From the NCBI RefSeq assembly GCF_000166135.1, contig NC_014666.1, positions 5,890,001 to 5,954,000 of the forward strand: DNA of 64,000 nt, in the 5' to 3' direction. Made by a program: the position numbers and the translations under genes. The first letter of the stretch is position 1. Each line of letters begins with the position of its first letter. This document shows, in pieces, positions 17,851 to 26,338 of this stretch. The stretch is from Pseudofrankia inefficax. Lineage in GTDB: Bacteria > Actinomycetota > Actinomycetes > Frankiales > Frankiaceae. A model generated the notes under the pieces. That model saw only the letters and a program-made list of their open reading frames with translations, was not told the DNA's origin and did not search any database.

Positions 17851-18348
17851 GTGACCGCAAACCCGCCGCCATCGCAACCGGCGACCGCGACGACCGTGGC
17901 ATCGGAGGCCGACGCCCCGGCCGAGCCGGCCGCCCCGCGCCCCGCCCGGGCGCGGCCGCCCCAGCCCTCCCTCTGGACCCAGGCCTGGCGGTACCTGCGC
18001 GACCCGCGCCGGCGGACCTACGTCGTGCTCGGGGCGATCGCGACGCTCGGCCTGGTCGGTTTCGGGATCTACGCGATCGTCGACGGCCCGCCCCCTACCG
18101 TCGAAGGAGTCGTCTACTTCACCGGGGACGCCACCAAGGCCCAGAAGGACGCCGTCCGCGAGGCCTGTCCGACCGTCGGCGGGGCGATCCAGGAACCGCC
18201 GGACCGCAATGACCTGGACGTCACCCGCGTCTATCCGCTGCGTTACAACCTGACCAAGGCCTCCAGCGCCGACCGGGCCAAACTGTTCCACTGCGTCTCG
18301 GGCCGCCCCGGCGTCATCGGCATCAACACCGAGACACAAGGCCAGTAA
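17851..18348 (+). CDS. Small single-pass membrane protein, function unknown
   Basis: 165 residues: a Pro/Ala-rich cytoplasmic N-terminus of about 45 residues, a basic stretch (RYLRDPRRRTY), one membrane helix (VVLGAIATLGLVGFGIYAIV, residues about 51-70) and an exported C-terminal domain beginning VEGVVYFTGDATKAQKDAVREACP. That domain loosely recalls the extracellular part of FtsX-like proteins (a strand followed by a helix in which xxQKxAVRxxxP recurs), but the match is not sufficient to name it. The start is GTG 17851. The last codons and the downstream DNA form a tandem repeat (18326-18420). Confidence 0.65.
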   Translation: MTANPPPSQPATATTVASEADAPAEPAAPRPARARPPQPSLWTQAWRYLRDPRRRTYVVLGAIATLGLVGFGIYAIVDGPPPTVEGVVYFTGDATKAQKDAVREACPTVGGAIQEPPDRNDLDVTRVYPLRYNLTKASSADRAKLFHCVSGRPGVIGINTETQGQ

Positions 18349-18420
18349 CGGGCCGAGACAAGGGCCAAGAGCGGGCCAGGACACAAGGCCAAGAACGGGC
18401 CCGGACCCAGGGCCAGCAAA
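18326..18420. repeat. Four degenerate 23-25 bp tandem units running from a stop codon into the khtT leader
   Basis: Units begin at about 18326, 18349, 18372 and 18396, with the common core CGGGCC-GGACACAAGGCCAAG. The first unit contains the end of the upstream reading frame (GAGACACAAGGCCAGTAA) and the last ends 13 bp before the khtT start. Expansion of the gene's final codons would explain the array. There is no obvious hairpin. Confidence 0.8.
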
Positions 18421-18433
18421 GAAAGGCGGCGTC

Positions 18434-18916
18434 GTGCAGATCGAGGAGACCGCGCTGCCCGGGATCGGGTTGCGGCATGAGTTCACGACCCGGGCTGGGC
18501 GTCGGGTGGGGGTGGTGTCGCATCACAAGGGCCGCCGCGAGTTGGTGATCTATGACGCGGAGGATCCGGACGCGGTCGCGGACGCGGTGGCGTTGACGGC
18601 GGAGGAGGGCGACGTGCTCTCGGAGCTGTTGGGGGCGCCGCACATCGTGGAGAAGCTGGCGAATCTGAACAAGGTGTTCGCGGGTCTGGTCGGGGAGCGG
18701 ATTCGGATCTCGGCGGATTCTCCGTACGCGGGCCGGTTGTTGGGGGACACCCAGGCCCGGACGCGTACTGGTGCGTCGATCGTGGCGGTCGTGCGTGACC
18801 AGGAGGTTCTTGCCTCGCCTCGTCCGGATTTCCGGTTCGCCCCCGACGACGTCGTGGTGGTCGTCGGGACCCCGGAGAACACCGCCGCCGTCGCGGATCT
18901 CTTCCGCACGGGCTGA
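18434..18916 (+). CDS. khtT: K+/H+ antiporter regulatory subunit, TrkA-C domain
   Basis: 160 residues. The N-terminus (MQIEETALPGIGLRHEFTTRAGRRVGVVSHH) and C-terminal RCK_C/TrkA-C domain (ADSPYAGRLLGDTQARTRTGASIVAVVRDQ and FRFAPDDVVVVVGTPENTAAV) match KhtT, the cytosolic subunit that gates the KhtU antiporter by binding nucleotides such as c-di-AMP in Firmicutes. Downstream khtU begins 48 bp later, so they form an operon. GTG 18434 is preceded by GAAAGG. The first 300 bp use more A/T-ending codons (TTG, GTG, GAT) than the surroundings, which is unusual for this window. Confidence 0.88.
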   Translation: MQIEETALPGIGLRHEFTTRAGRRVGVVSHHKGRRELVIYDAEDPDAVADAVALTAEEGDVLSELLGAPHIVEKLANLNKVFAGLVGERIRISADSPYAGRLLGDTQARTRTGASIVAVVRDQEVLASPRPDFRFAPDDVVVVVGTPENTAAVADLFRTG

Positions 18917-18964
18917 CGGCCTGGCGGGGCCATCCGGGCTGACGGGACAGGAGGGGGTGACGGC

Positions 18965-20191
18965 GTGCATGAAACAGCATCGATCTTCATCGAGCTCGGC
19001 GGAGTGCTGTTCTGCCTTGGCATCGTCGGGCACGTCGCCGCTCGAATCGGGATCTCGCCGATCCCGTTCTACCTGCTCGCCGGCCTCGCGTTCGGCCACG
19101 GCGGCCTGCTCCCGCTCGGAGCCAGCGAGACCTTCATCGAGACCGGCGCCGAGATCGGCGTCGTCCTGCTCCTGCTCACCCTCGGCCTGGAATACACCGC
19201 CGACGAACTGATCCACGGCCTGCGCCGCCAAGCCCCCGCCGGCATCCTGGACCTCGTCCTGAACGCCGCCCCCGGCGTCGCCGCCGCCCTGCTCCTCGGC
19301 TGGGGCGGCCGCGCCGCCGTCGTCCTGGGCGGCGTCACCGCGATCTCCTCCTCCGGCATCATCGCCAAGGTCCTCGGCGACCTGGGCCGCCTCGGCAACC
19401 GTGAGACGCCGGTGGTGCTCTCGGTCCTCGTGCTGGAGGACCTGGCGATGGCGGTGTACCTGCCGATCCTCACCGCGCTGCTGGCGCACCAGACGGTCGC
19501 CCGCGGCTCGCTGACGCTCGCGGTCGCGCTCGGGGCGCTGGTGGGGGTGCTGTACCTGGCGCTGCGGCACAGCGCCAAGGTCACCCTCCTGGTGTTCAAC
19601 CCCAAGTCCGACCGCAACGACGAGATCCTGCTCCTGCGGGCACTCGGGCTCGCCCTGCTCGTCGCCGGCGTCGCGCAGCGCCTGGAGGTGTCGGCGGCGG
19701 TCGGCGCGTTCCTGGTGGGCATCGCGCTGTCCGGGCCGGTCGCGCGGAACGCCAGCGAGGTGCTGACTCCCCTGCGGGATCTGTTCGCCGCTGTGTTCTT
19801 CGTCTTCTTCGGACTGCGGACGGACCCGGCGGCGGTCCCGCCCGCGCTGGCCGTGGCGTCGCTGCTCGCGATCGCCGGGATCGCGACGAAGGTCCTGACC
19901 GGCTGGTGGGCGGCCCGGCGGGCGGGGATCGCGACCCTCGGCCGGTTCCGGGCCGGGGCCGCGCTGGTCGCCCGCGGCGAGTTCTCGATCGTCATCGCCG
20001 GCCTCGCCGTCGCCGCCGGGGTGAACCCGAAACTGGGGCCGCTCGCCGCCAGCTACGTGCTGCTGATGGCCGTCCTCGGCCCGCTCGCCGCCCGGTTCGT
20101 CGAGCCCGTCACCCGCGCGGTGCTGCGCCGGCGCCGCCGCAAGCCACCGACCGCGAGCTCGGGCGGCCCACCGGTCCGGGTGGCCCCCTGA
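18965..20191 (+). CDS. khtU: K+/H+ antiporter (CPA2 family)
   Basis: 408 residues with about 12 membrane helices, a CPA2 monovalent cation:proton antiporter. Seen: GILGHVAARIG-like helix 1 (CLGIVGHVAARIGISPIPFY), LLLLTLGLEYTADELIHG, TAISSSGIIAKVLGDLGRLG, and SVLVLEDLAMAVYLPILTAL containing the conserved acidic pair used in ion exchange. LVARGEFSIVIAGLAVAAG also matches. No C-terminal RCK domain is present; that function is supplied by KhtT upstream. GTG 18965 follows AGGAGGGGGTGA, a very strong ribosome binding site. Role: potassium efflux and pH homeostasis. Confidence 0.9.
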   Translation: MHETASIFIELGGVLFCLGIVGHVAARIGISPIPFYLLAGLAFGHGGLLPLGASETFIETGAEIGVVLLLLTLGLEYTADELIHGLRRQAPAGILDLVLNAAPGVAAALLLGWGGRAAVVLGGVTAISSSGIIAKVLGDLGRLGNRETPVVLSVLVLEDLAMAVYLPILTALLAHQTVARGSLTLAVALGALVGVLYLALRHSAKVTLLVFNPKSDRNDEILLLRALGLALLVAGVAQRLEVSAAVGAFLVGIALSGPVARNASEVLTPLRDLFAAVFFVFFGLRTDPAAVPPALAVASLLAIAGIATKVLTGWWAARRAGIATLGRFRAGAALVARGEFSIVIAGLAVAAGVNPKLGPLAASYVLLMAVLGPLAARFVEPVTRAVLRRRRRKPPTASSGGPPVRVAP

Positions 20192-20338
20192 GCCCGGTGG
20201 CCGGCGGCGAGGCCGCCCGATGAGGCGACACGGCCGGCCCGCGCGGCGCCCGTTGTAGGTAGGCCACAAAGACACGGCGCGCGGATCTGGCACCCCGGCT
20301 ATGCGGACCTGAGCAGCGCCTTTGGCAGGATGCCATTC

Positions 20339-21112
20339 ATGAGCGGACTTCTCGAGGGCAAGCGGGTCCTCGTCACCGGCGTGCTGACCGACGCGTCGAT
20401 CGCGTTCAACGTGGCCCGGATCGCGCAGGAGCAGGGCGCCACCGTCGTGCTCACCGGCTTCGGCCGCGGGCTGTCGATCACCAGGCGGATTGCGCGGCGG
20501 CTGCCGGTCGAGGCGCCCGTGCTGGAGCTCGACATCACCGTCGAGGAGCACGTCGCGGGCCTGGCGGGCCAGCTGCTGGAGCACGTCGACGGCCTCGACG
20601 CGGTGCTGCACGCGATCGCCTTCGCGCCCGAGTCGGTGCTCGGCGGCAAGCCGTTCGTCGAGGGCGCGTGGTCCGAGGTCGGCACCGCGGTCCAGGTGTC
20701 GGCCTGGTCGCTGGCCGCGCTGACCAGGGCCGCCCTGCCGCTGTTCGGCGAGAAGGCGAGCGTCGTCGGCCTGGACTTCGACGCCTCGGTCGCCTGGCCG
20801 AGCTACGACTGGATGGGCGTCGCCAAGGCCGGCCTCGCGTCGACCGCCCGCTACCTGGCCCGCGACCTCGGCCCGCGCGGCATCCGGGTCAACCTGGTCT
20901 CGGCCGGGCCGCTGCGCACGATGGCCGCGAAGTCGATCCCGGACTTCGAGAAGTTCGAGCAGGTCTGGGACGGCCGCGCCCCGCTCGGCTGGGACGTGGC
21001 GAACACCGAGCCGGCGGCCCAGGCCTGCGTCGCCCTGATGTCCGACTGGTTCCCCGCCACCACCGGCGAGATCCTGCACGTCGACGGCGGCTTCCACGCC
21101 ATCGGCGCCTGA
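20339..21112 (+). CDS. fabI: Enoyl-ACP reductase (NADH), InhA type
   Basis: 257 residues. It catalyses the last reduction of the fatty-acid elongation cycle. MSGLLEGKRVLVTGVLTDASIAFNVARIAQ matches InhA/FabI, followed by GASVVGLDFDASVAWPSYDWMGVAKAG with the Tyr156-x6-Lys163 catalytic pair, and a substrate loop SAGPLRTMAAKSIPDFEKFE. It ends EILHVDGGFHAIGA. The second of two close ATGs (20339) was chosen because AGGA lies eight bases upstream and it gives the usual MSGLLEG start. Its mycobacterial partners fabG and hemH are 9 kb away. Confidence 0.94.
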   Translation: MSGLLEGKRVLVTGVLTDASIAFNVARIAQEQGATVVLTGFGRGLSITRRIARRLPVEAPVLELDITVEEHVAGLAGQLLEHVDGLDAVLHAIAFAPESVLGGKPFVEGAWSEVGTAVQVSAWSLAALTRAALPLFGEKASVVGLDFDASVAWPSYDWMGVAKAGLASTARYLARDLGPRGIRVNLVSAGPLRTMAAKSIPDFEKFEQVWDGRAPLGWDVANTEPAAQACVALMSDWFPATTGEILHVDGGFHAIGA

Positions 21113-21125
21113 CCGCGCGGCTGGC

Positions 21126-22424
21126 TTAGAAGCCGGTGGCCGCGTACGGCAGCGCGGCGGTGGCGAAGAGGGTGTCGGCGGTCGCCACCGCCGCCGGGTC
21201 GCGGGACTCCACGCGGCCGGCGCTGGCCAGCTGCCACCAGCGGGTGCCGCCCAGGTAGACGGCGCCCAGCTCGGCGATCCCGGTCCTCAGGTCGGCGGGG
21301 GCGCTGGTCGACACCCGGGCCGCGCCCGCCGCGCTGATCTCGTAGACGCCGGAGTTGGCCGGCAACAGCGGGTCGTCGACCTCGACGGTCACCCGGCCCG
21401 GTCCCGAGTAGGTCCGGGCCGCGAGCGCCACGGGCACGTCCAGCAGCCGCAGCCAGGTCTCGTCCTCGGCCGAGGTGAGGCGCACCGCCCGCGCGTCCGT
21501 CAGCGCGGCCGGCAGCGGGTCGTCGAGTGACATCTCCAGGAACTCGATCCGGTCGACGAAGTCGAGCCCGGTCAGATGGCGCAGCAGCCCGGCCCTGGCC
21601 GCCGGGGTGCCGGCGACGAAGTCCGTGACCTGCACGACCCTGTGGCCGTCGACGTGCCAGTCCGGCGTCCGGACCGGCTCGTACAGGGCGAAGCCGTCCT
21701 CGGCCCCCGGCTCGCCGTGCACGACGGCGAGCTGCGCGGTGGTCGCTTCCCTGGCCCACCGCAGGCGGCGGTTCCACCAGCCGCGCGACCGGCCGATCGC
21801 GCCGGGCTGGTGCGCGGCCTCCTCATGGATCCGGGCGAACAGGTCCCAGCCGTCCAGAGGGTCGACGAGCCGTACCGGGCCGCCGGCCGGCGCCGACGGG
21901 CGCCACCGCACCCGGGACCGGGTCACCTCGAGCCTGCCGACCTGGGTGGCGACGCCGTAGCCGAACCGCTCGTAGATCGTCGCCTCGCTGGCGCGCAGCG
22001 TCGCGACGACGTCGCCGCGGCCCGCGGCGTCCTCGAGCTGGGCGCGCATCAGCCCAGTGAGCAGCCCGCGGCGGGTGTGGGTCGCGAGCACCCCGACCCC
22101 GGTGACCGCGGCGTGCGGCACCCGCCGGCCGCCGGGCACGGTCAGCCAGCTCGCGAAGGAGTCGACGCACCCGACCAGCTCGCCGTCGGCGAAGGCGCCG
22201 AAGCGCCGGTCCAGCTCGGCGAACGCGTCGCCGCCCGCCCTCTCGGCGGACTCGGCCGTCGGCAGCGGTCCGAGGAAGAGCATCGCCGCGCGGAACACCC
22301 GCCGCGCCGCGTGCCGCTCCTCGGGAGCCAGGGTCCGGATCTCGACCGCCCCGGCCTCGCGCGAGCGGGCCAGGCCGCTCCTCGACTCGTGCGCAGGGCT
22401 CGCGGTCGGGGCTGGCTCATCCAC
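21126..22424 (-). CDS. Eis-family GNAT N-acetyltransferase with SCP2-like C-terminal domain
   Basis: 432 residues. The architecture is two GNAT folds plus a C-terminal sterol-carrier-like domain, as in mycobacterial Eis, which acetylates amines including aminoglycosides. Seen: ELVGCVDSFASWLTVPGGRRVPHAAVTGVGVLATHTRRGLL (acetyl-CoA loop R-R-G-L-L), LRASEATIYERFGYG with Tyr151 as the expected general acid, and a C-terminal phenylalanine (Phe432) whose carboxylate acts as base in Eis. GTG 22424 has GAAGGAG seven bases upstream. The substrate is not predictable and aminoglycoside activity is not implied. It is convergent with fabI, leaving 13 bp between them. Confidence 0.87.
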   Translation of the reverse strand: MDEPAPTASPAHESRSGLARSREAGAVEIRTLAPEERHAARRVFRAAMLFLGPLPTAESAERAGGDAFAELDRRFGAFADGELVGCVDSFASWLTVPGGRRVPHAAVTGVGVLATHTRRGLLTGLMRAQLEDAAGRGDVVATLRASEATIYERFGYGVATQVGRLEVTRSRVRWRPSAPAGGPVRLVDPLDGWDLFARIHEEAAHQPGAIGRSRGWWNRRLRWAREATTAQLAVVHGEPGAEDGFALYEPVRTPDWHVDGHRVVQVTDFVAGTPAARAGLLRHLTGLDFVDRIEFLEMSLDDPLPAALTDARAVRLTSAEDETWLRLLDVPVALAARTYSGPGRVTVEVDDPLLPANSGVYEISAAGAARVSTSAPADLRTGIAELGAVYLGGTRWWQLASAGRVESRDPAAVATADTLFATAALPYAATGF

Positions 22425-22689
22425 GAAAGCGCTCCTTCGGGTTCGTTGACGGCGCGAGCCATCGTCGCCGGTCCCGGTTCGGACGTCACCGGAGTTTCCG
22501 GTCACGGGGCCCCGGACGGCCGGACACGTGCCGGCGTGACCGGCGTCGGCCGGGTGTTTCGGCAGGTACGTCGCCGGGGCACCCGCAGAGGACCGGGACG
22601 CCACGGCCGATACTGGACGACGGCACGAGCGGCCGGGCAGCTGGTGAGGCCTGCTCGCGGGGGCACATCGAGGCGGGAGGCGGCATCCG

Positions 22690-23991
22690 GTGGCAGCACG
22701 TATCGCGGTGGTCGGCGGGGGGATCCTGGGGCTGGCGGTGGCCAGGCGTCTCGGGCAGGTCGACCCCTCGGCCACGGTCACCGTGTTCGAGAAGGAACAC
22801 GACATCGCGCGCCACCAGACCGGCCGCAACAGCGGCGTCGTGCACGCGGGCCTCTACTACACGCCGGGCTCGCTGAAGGCGACGCTGTGCCGCCGCGGCG
22901 TCGGCCTGCTGCGCGAGTACGTCGACGACCGGAAGATCCGGTTCGAGGAGTGCGGCAAGGTCGTCGTCGCCGTCGATGACACCGAGCTGGACCGGCTCAA
23001 GGAGATCGCCCGCAAGGCCGAGGCGAACGGTGTCCCCGGCTGCCGCTGGGTGGACGCGGCCGAGCTGCGCGCGATCGAGCCACACGCCAGGGGCGTCGCG
23101 GCGCTGCACTCCCCCACCACCGCGATCGTCGACTACCCGGCGGTGTGCCGGGCGCTGCGCGACGACGTCCTCGACGCGGGTGGCACCGTGCGCACCGGCG
23201 CCGAGATCGTCGGGATCGAGGAGAGGACGGACGGGGTCTGGCTGCGGCTGCGTACCCGCGGCACCGCGGCGGCGCCCCCGAACGGCCACCACCCGGACGG
23301 CGCGAGCGCAGCGGCGAAGGCCGAGGTCCGCGAGGTGACCGAGCAGGCCGGCCCGTTCGACCTGCTGGTGTCCTGCGCCGGGCTGCAGTCCGACCAGGTC
23401 GCCCAGCTCACCGGCGAGGACCCGTCGCCGCGGATCATCCCGTTCCGCGGCGACTACTGGCTGCTGCGGCCGGAGCGGCGTGACCTGGTCAAGGGCCTGA
23501 TCTACCCGGTGCCCGACCCGAGGTACCCGTTCCTGGGCATCCACCTCACCAAGCGGGTCGACGGCGAGATCCTCGTCGGCCCGAACGCGGTGCTCGCCAC
23601 CGCCCGGGAGGGCTACACCGTCGGCACCGTGAAGGCGGCCGACCTGCGCCAGACGGTCGCCTGGCCGGGCATGCGCAAGCTCGCGCTGGCGCACTGGAAG
23701 ACCGGCGCCAAGGAGATGCTGCGCACGGCCAGCAAGCGGGCTTTCGTCGCCGAGGCCCGCCGCTACGTCCCCGAACTGACCGCCGCCGACGTGGTGCGCG
23801 GCCCGGCCGGGGTGCGCGCGCAGGCCGTCGCCCGGGACGGGAGCCTCGTCGACGACTTCGTGCTCGCGCACAGCGGGCGCATCCTGCACGTGCGCAACGC
23901 GCCCTCCCCTGGCGCCACCGCGTCGCTCGCGATCGCCGAGTACATCGTGGCGAAGCTCGTCCCGCAGGCGCAGGCCGACCCGGCCACCTGA
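22690..23991 (+). CDS. lhgO: L-2-hydroxyglutarate oxidase
   Basis: 433-residue FAD-dependent oxidoreductase of the DAO superfamily that oxidises L-2-hydroxyglutarate to 2-oxoglutarate, with electrons passing to the membrane quinone pool in E. coli. Seen: IAVVGGGILGLAVARRL (dinucleotide fold), HQTGRNSGVVHAGLYY and LKATLCRRGVGLLREY, which are hallmark LhgO segments. PFRGDYWLLRPERRDLVKGLIYPVPDP, LGIHLTKRVDGEILVGPNAVLA and the C-terminal HSGRILHVRNAPSPGATASLAI also match. There is an insertion of about 25 residues after residue 195 (PPNGHHPDGASAAAKAE). GTG 22690 is the start. A hairpin terminator follows at 24018. Confidence 0.9.
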   Translation: MAARIAVVGGGILGLAVARRLGQVDPSATVTVFEKEHDIARHQTGRNSGVVHAGLYYTPGSLKATLCRRGVGLLREYVDDRKIRFEECGKVVVAVDDTELDRLKEIARKAEANGVPGCRWVDAAELRAIEPHARGVAALHSPTTAIVDYPAVCRALRDDVLDAGGTVRTGAEIVGIEERTDGVWLRLRTRGTAAAPPNGHHPDGASAAAKAEVREVTEQAGPFDLLVSCAGLQSDQVAQLTGEDPSPRIIPFRGDYWLLRPERRDLVKGLIYPVPDPRYPFLGIHLTKRVDGEILVGPNAVLATAREGYTVGTVKAADLRQTVAWPGMRKLALAHWKTGAKEMLRTASKRAFVAEARRYVPELTAADVVRGPAGVRAQAVARDGSLVDDFVLAHSGRILHVRNAPSPGATASLAIAEYIVAKLVPQAQADPAT

Positions 23992-24017
23992 GCGCCGCGC
24001 GGCGCGGCCCGGCTGAC

Positions 24018-24049
24018 CAGGCGGCCCACGCCGGCCTTCCGGCCGCCTG
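24018..24049. terminator. Hairpin between convergent lhgO and ketopantoate-reductase-like gene
   Basis: Perfect 9-bp inverted repeat CAGGCGGCC / GGCCGCCTG (24018-24026 and 24041-24049) with a 14-nt loop, followed by GAAAC. It sits in the 67-bp space between two convergent stops and could serve both strands. Confidence 0.6.
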
Positions 24050-24058
24050 AAACGGCCG

Positions 24059-25168
24059 CTAGCGCGGCGCGTCGACCGCGTCGCTGATCGCGGCGAGAAG
24101 CGGCAGCACGGCCGCGCAGGTCGGGGTCGGGACGCCGCGCTCGGCGCCGATGCGGACGACGGCGCCGAGCAGCGCGTCGTGCTCCAGGCGACGGCCGGCC
24201 AGCCGGTCGTAGAGCATCGACGTGCCGGCGCCGGGCGGCTGGCCGCGCAGCCGGCGCACCGTGAACTCCGGCAGCCCGTCCGGCACCTCGGCCCCGTCGG
24301 CCCGGGCGACCGCGACGACCTCCGCCATGATCGCGAGGGCGAGCTGGGCGATGTCGTCGCGGCGCAGCACCTCCAGGCGGCGGCCGGTCAGCGCGGTCAG
24401 GGTGTTCGCGGCGCTGTTGACGCACAGCTTCGTCCAGGCGGCGGTGGCGAAGTCCTCGGTCAGCCGGACCTCCCCCGCGGTGAGCACCCGCTCGGCCAGC
24501 CGCTGCGCCAGCAGCACGTCGGGGACCTGCAGGACCCCGCCGGCCCGGTGCCGGATCAGGCCCGGCCCCTCGGCCTCCGCGTTGATGTAGACGACGGCCG
24601 GCAGCACCTGCTCGGCGGGCGCGAACGCCGCGACCCGCTCCGCGTGCCGGACCCCGTTCTGCAGCACGACGACGGCCGTGCCGGGCCCGACCGCGGCGGT
24701 CAGCCACGGCGCGACCAGCGGGACCTGGTGGGCCTTGGTCGCCAGCAGCACCCAGTCGAAGCCGTAGCCGGGCAGCCGGGCCGGGTCGATGACCACCTCG
24801 GCCGGCACCTCGGTCTCGACGTCCCCGCCGTCCGGGCCGGTCGAGACGATCCGCAGCCGGTCGAACGGCCGCCGGGCGCACAGCCACACCTCGGCACCCG
24901 CGGCCGCCGCCCTGGCCGCGAAGTAGCCGCCGACGGCGCCGACGCCGATCACGGCGACCCTGGCCGGCGGGGAGCCGGCGCGAGGCCGGTCGGGACGCAC
25001 CAGGCGCCCGGTCACGAAGTCCATCTCCGGGCCCGGCGGGGCGGCCGTCGCCGACCTGGGCAGTGCCGGCCGGCCGGCAGGCCCGGGCTCCGGCCCCAAC
25101 GGGAACGGCTCCGGACGGGCCGGCGACACCGAGCCGGACGTCCCGGCGGCCAGGGCGGATTCGGCCAT
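24059..25168 (-). CDS. 2-dehydropantoate 2-reductase-like protein (ApbA/PanE family)
   Basis: 369 residues. The family reduces ketopantoate to pantoate with NADPH in CoA biosynthesis. After a 65-residue Pro/Ala/Gly-rich leader comes RVAVIGVGAVGGYFAARAA (GxGxxG), LLATKAHQV and VVLQNGVRHAERVA. The catalytic lysine region is TAAWTKLCVNSAANTLTAL and the C-terminal substrate motif is PGAGTSMLYDRLAGRRLEHD. Start choice is uncertain: ATG 25168 or GTG 25174 give the long leader, while ATG 25024 (MDFVTGRLV) would remove most of it. Many such paralogs do not act on ketopantoate, so I give no symbol. Confidence 0.82.
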   Translation of the reverse strand: MAESALAAGTSGSVSPARPEPFPLGPEPGPAGRPALPRSATAAPPGPEMDFVTGRLVRPDRPRAGSPPARVAVIGVGAVGGYFAARAAAAGAEVWLCARRPFDRLRIVSTGPDGGDVETEVPAEVVIDPARLPGYGFDWVLLATKAHQVPLVAPWLTAAVGPGTAVVVLQNGVRHAERVAAFAPAEQVLPAVVYINAEAEGPGLIRHRAGGVLQVPDVLLAQRLAERVLTAGEVRLTEDFATAAWTKLCVNSAANTLTALTGRRLEVLRRDDIAQLALAIMAEVVAVARADGAEVPDGLPEFTVRRLRGQPPGAGTSMLYDRLAGRRLEHDALLGAVVRIGAERGVPTPTCAAVLPLLAAISDAVDAPR

Positions 25169-25265
25169 GCCCACGAGAGTGCCCGAACCGGCCCCGCTCG
25201 GGCCACCGGGACGGCGGCCGGCCAGCGGTGTTCTGGCCCACTGCGCCCTGGCACGTCCCGATCGG

Positions 25266-26231
25266 CTACTCCTGGGTGGCCAGCACGACCTTGCCGAAGA
25301 CCGAACGGTCGCGCAGCCGCCGGATGGCGTCCTCGAAGCGGCCCAGCGGGACGACCTCGTCGACCGGGATCCGCAGCGTCCCGGCGGCCAGTCCGGCGGC
25401 GACCGCCTGGATCGCCGTCGCGCGCCGCTCCCGCGTGACGACCAGGCCGGCGTAGCCCAGCAGGCTCAGGCCCTTGCGGTAGAACGTCCGGCCCGGCAGC
25501 GGGACGTTCTCGCCGGCGGACACGCCGAGGATGACGATCCGCCCGGAGACGGCGGCGAGTTCGACGGCCGCCGGGGTGAACGCGCCGCCCAGCGGGTCGA
25601 TGACCAGCGTCGGCTGGAACTCGTCCAGCTCGGCGACCAGCCGCGCCGCGTCCGCGACGACGACCCGGTCGGCGCCGAGCGCGGCGACCGCGTCCGCCTT
25701 GGCCGGCGAGCCGACCTGGCCGACGACGGAGGCCCCCGCGAGCTTCGCGAGCTGCACCGCGAGGACCCCGACACCGCCGCCAGCGCCGAGCACCAGCACC
25801 TGGTCACCGGTCCGCAGCCCGCCGAGCACGTGCAGCGCGTCGTACGCGGTGACGGCGGCGACCCCGATCGCGCCCGCCTCAGCCGGGTCGACCCCGGCGG
25901 GCAGCTCGACGACGGCCCCGCGCGGGGCGACGACCGCGCCGGCCCAGGTGCCGTCCCGGACGAGCCCGGTACCGGCGCCGGTGACGACCACCCGGGTGTC
26001 CGTGCCGGCGAGCACGCCCGTCCCCTCGACGCCGAGCGTGCGCGGCAGCCGGGCCAGGTCGCCGACCATCCCGGTGGCCGCGTAGGTGTCGATCGGGTTG
26101 ACGCCCGCGTAGTCGAGGTCGACGAGCAGCTCGCCGTCGCCCGGGGCTGGCAGCTCGACCTTCTCCACCAGCCGCGGCGGCTCCCCGGCCACCGCCAGCC
26201 GCACCGCCCTGGTCACCGCTGCGTCGCTCAT
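25266..26231 (-). CDS. Zinc-less quinone oxidoreductase (MDR family)
   Basis: 321 residues, medium-chain dehydrogenase/reductase of the quinone oxidoreductase type. Seen: DLDYAGVNPIDTYAATG, LGVEGTGVLAG, AIGVAAVTAYDAL, the NADPH-binding VLVLGAGGGVGVLAVQLAKLAG and FYRKGLSLLGY. The structural-zinc cysteines and GHE motif of alcohol dehydrogenases are absent, as expected. ATG 26231 (MSDAAVTRAV) has GGAAGG about ten bases upstream. It diverges from the EgtE-like gene across a 107-bp shared promoter region. The substrate is unknown. Confidence 0.87.
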   Translation of the reverse strand: MSDAAVTRAVRLAVAGEPPRLVEKVELPAPGDGELLVDLDYAGVNPIDTYAATGMVGDLARLPRTLGVEGTGVLAGTDTRVVVTGAGTGLVRDGTWAGAVVAPRGAVVELPAGVDPAEAGAIGVAAVTAYDALHVLGGLRTGDQVLVLGAGGGVGVLAVQLAKLAGASVVGQVGSPAKADAVAALGADRVVVADAARLVAELDEFQPTLVIDPLGGAFTPAAVELAAVSGRIVILGVSAGENVPLPGRTFYRKGLSLLGYAGLVVTRERRATAIQAVAAGLAAGTLRIPVDEVVPLGRFEDAIRRLRDRSVFGKVVLATQE

Positions 26232-26338
26232 CCTCGGGCTCGCCTTCCGCTCCATGCCACCCGGCGCCTGCCGCCGGAGAACCGCGCGCCGGCATGATCC
26301 CATTCCCCTCGGCGGCGTCGGTGAGGCACGCTGGCGGC

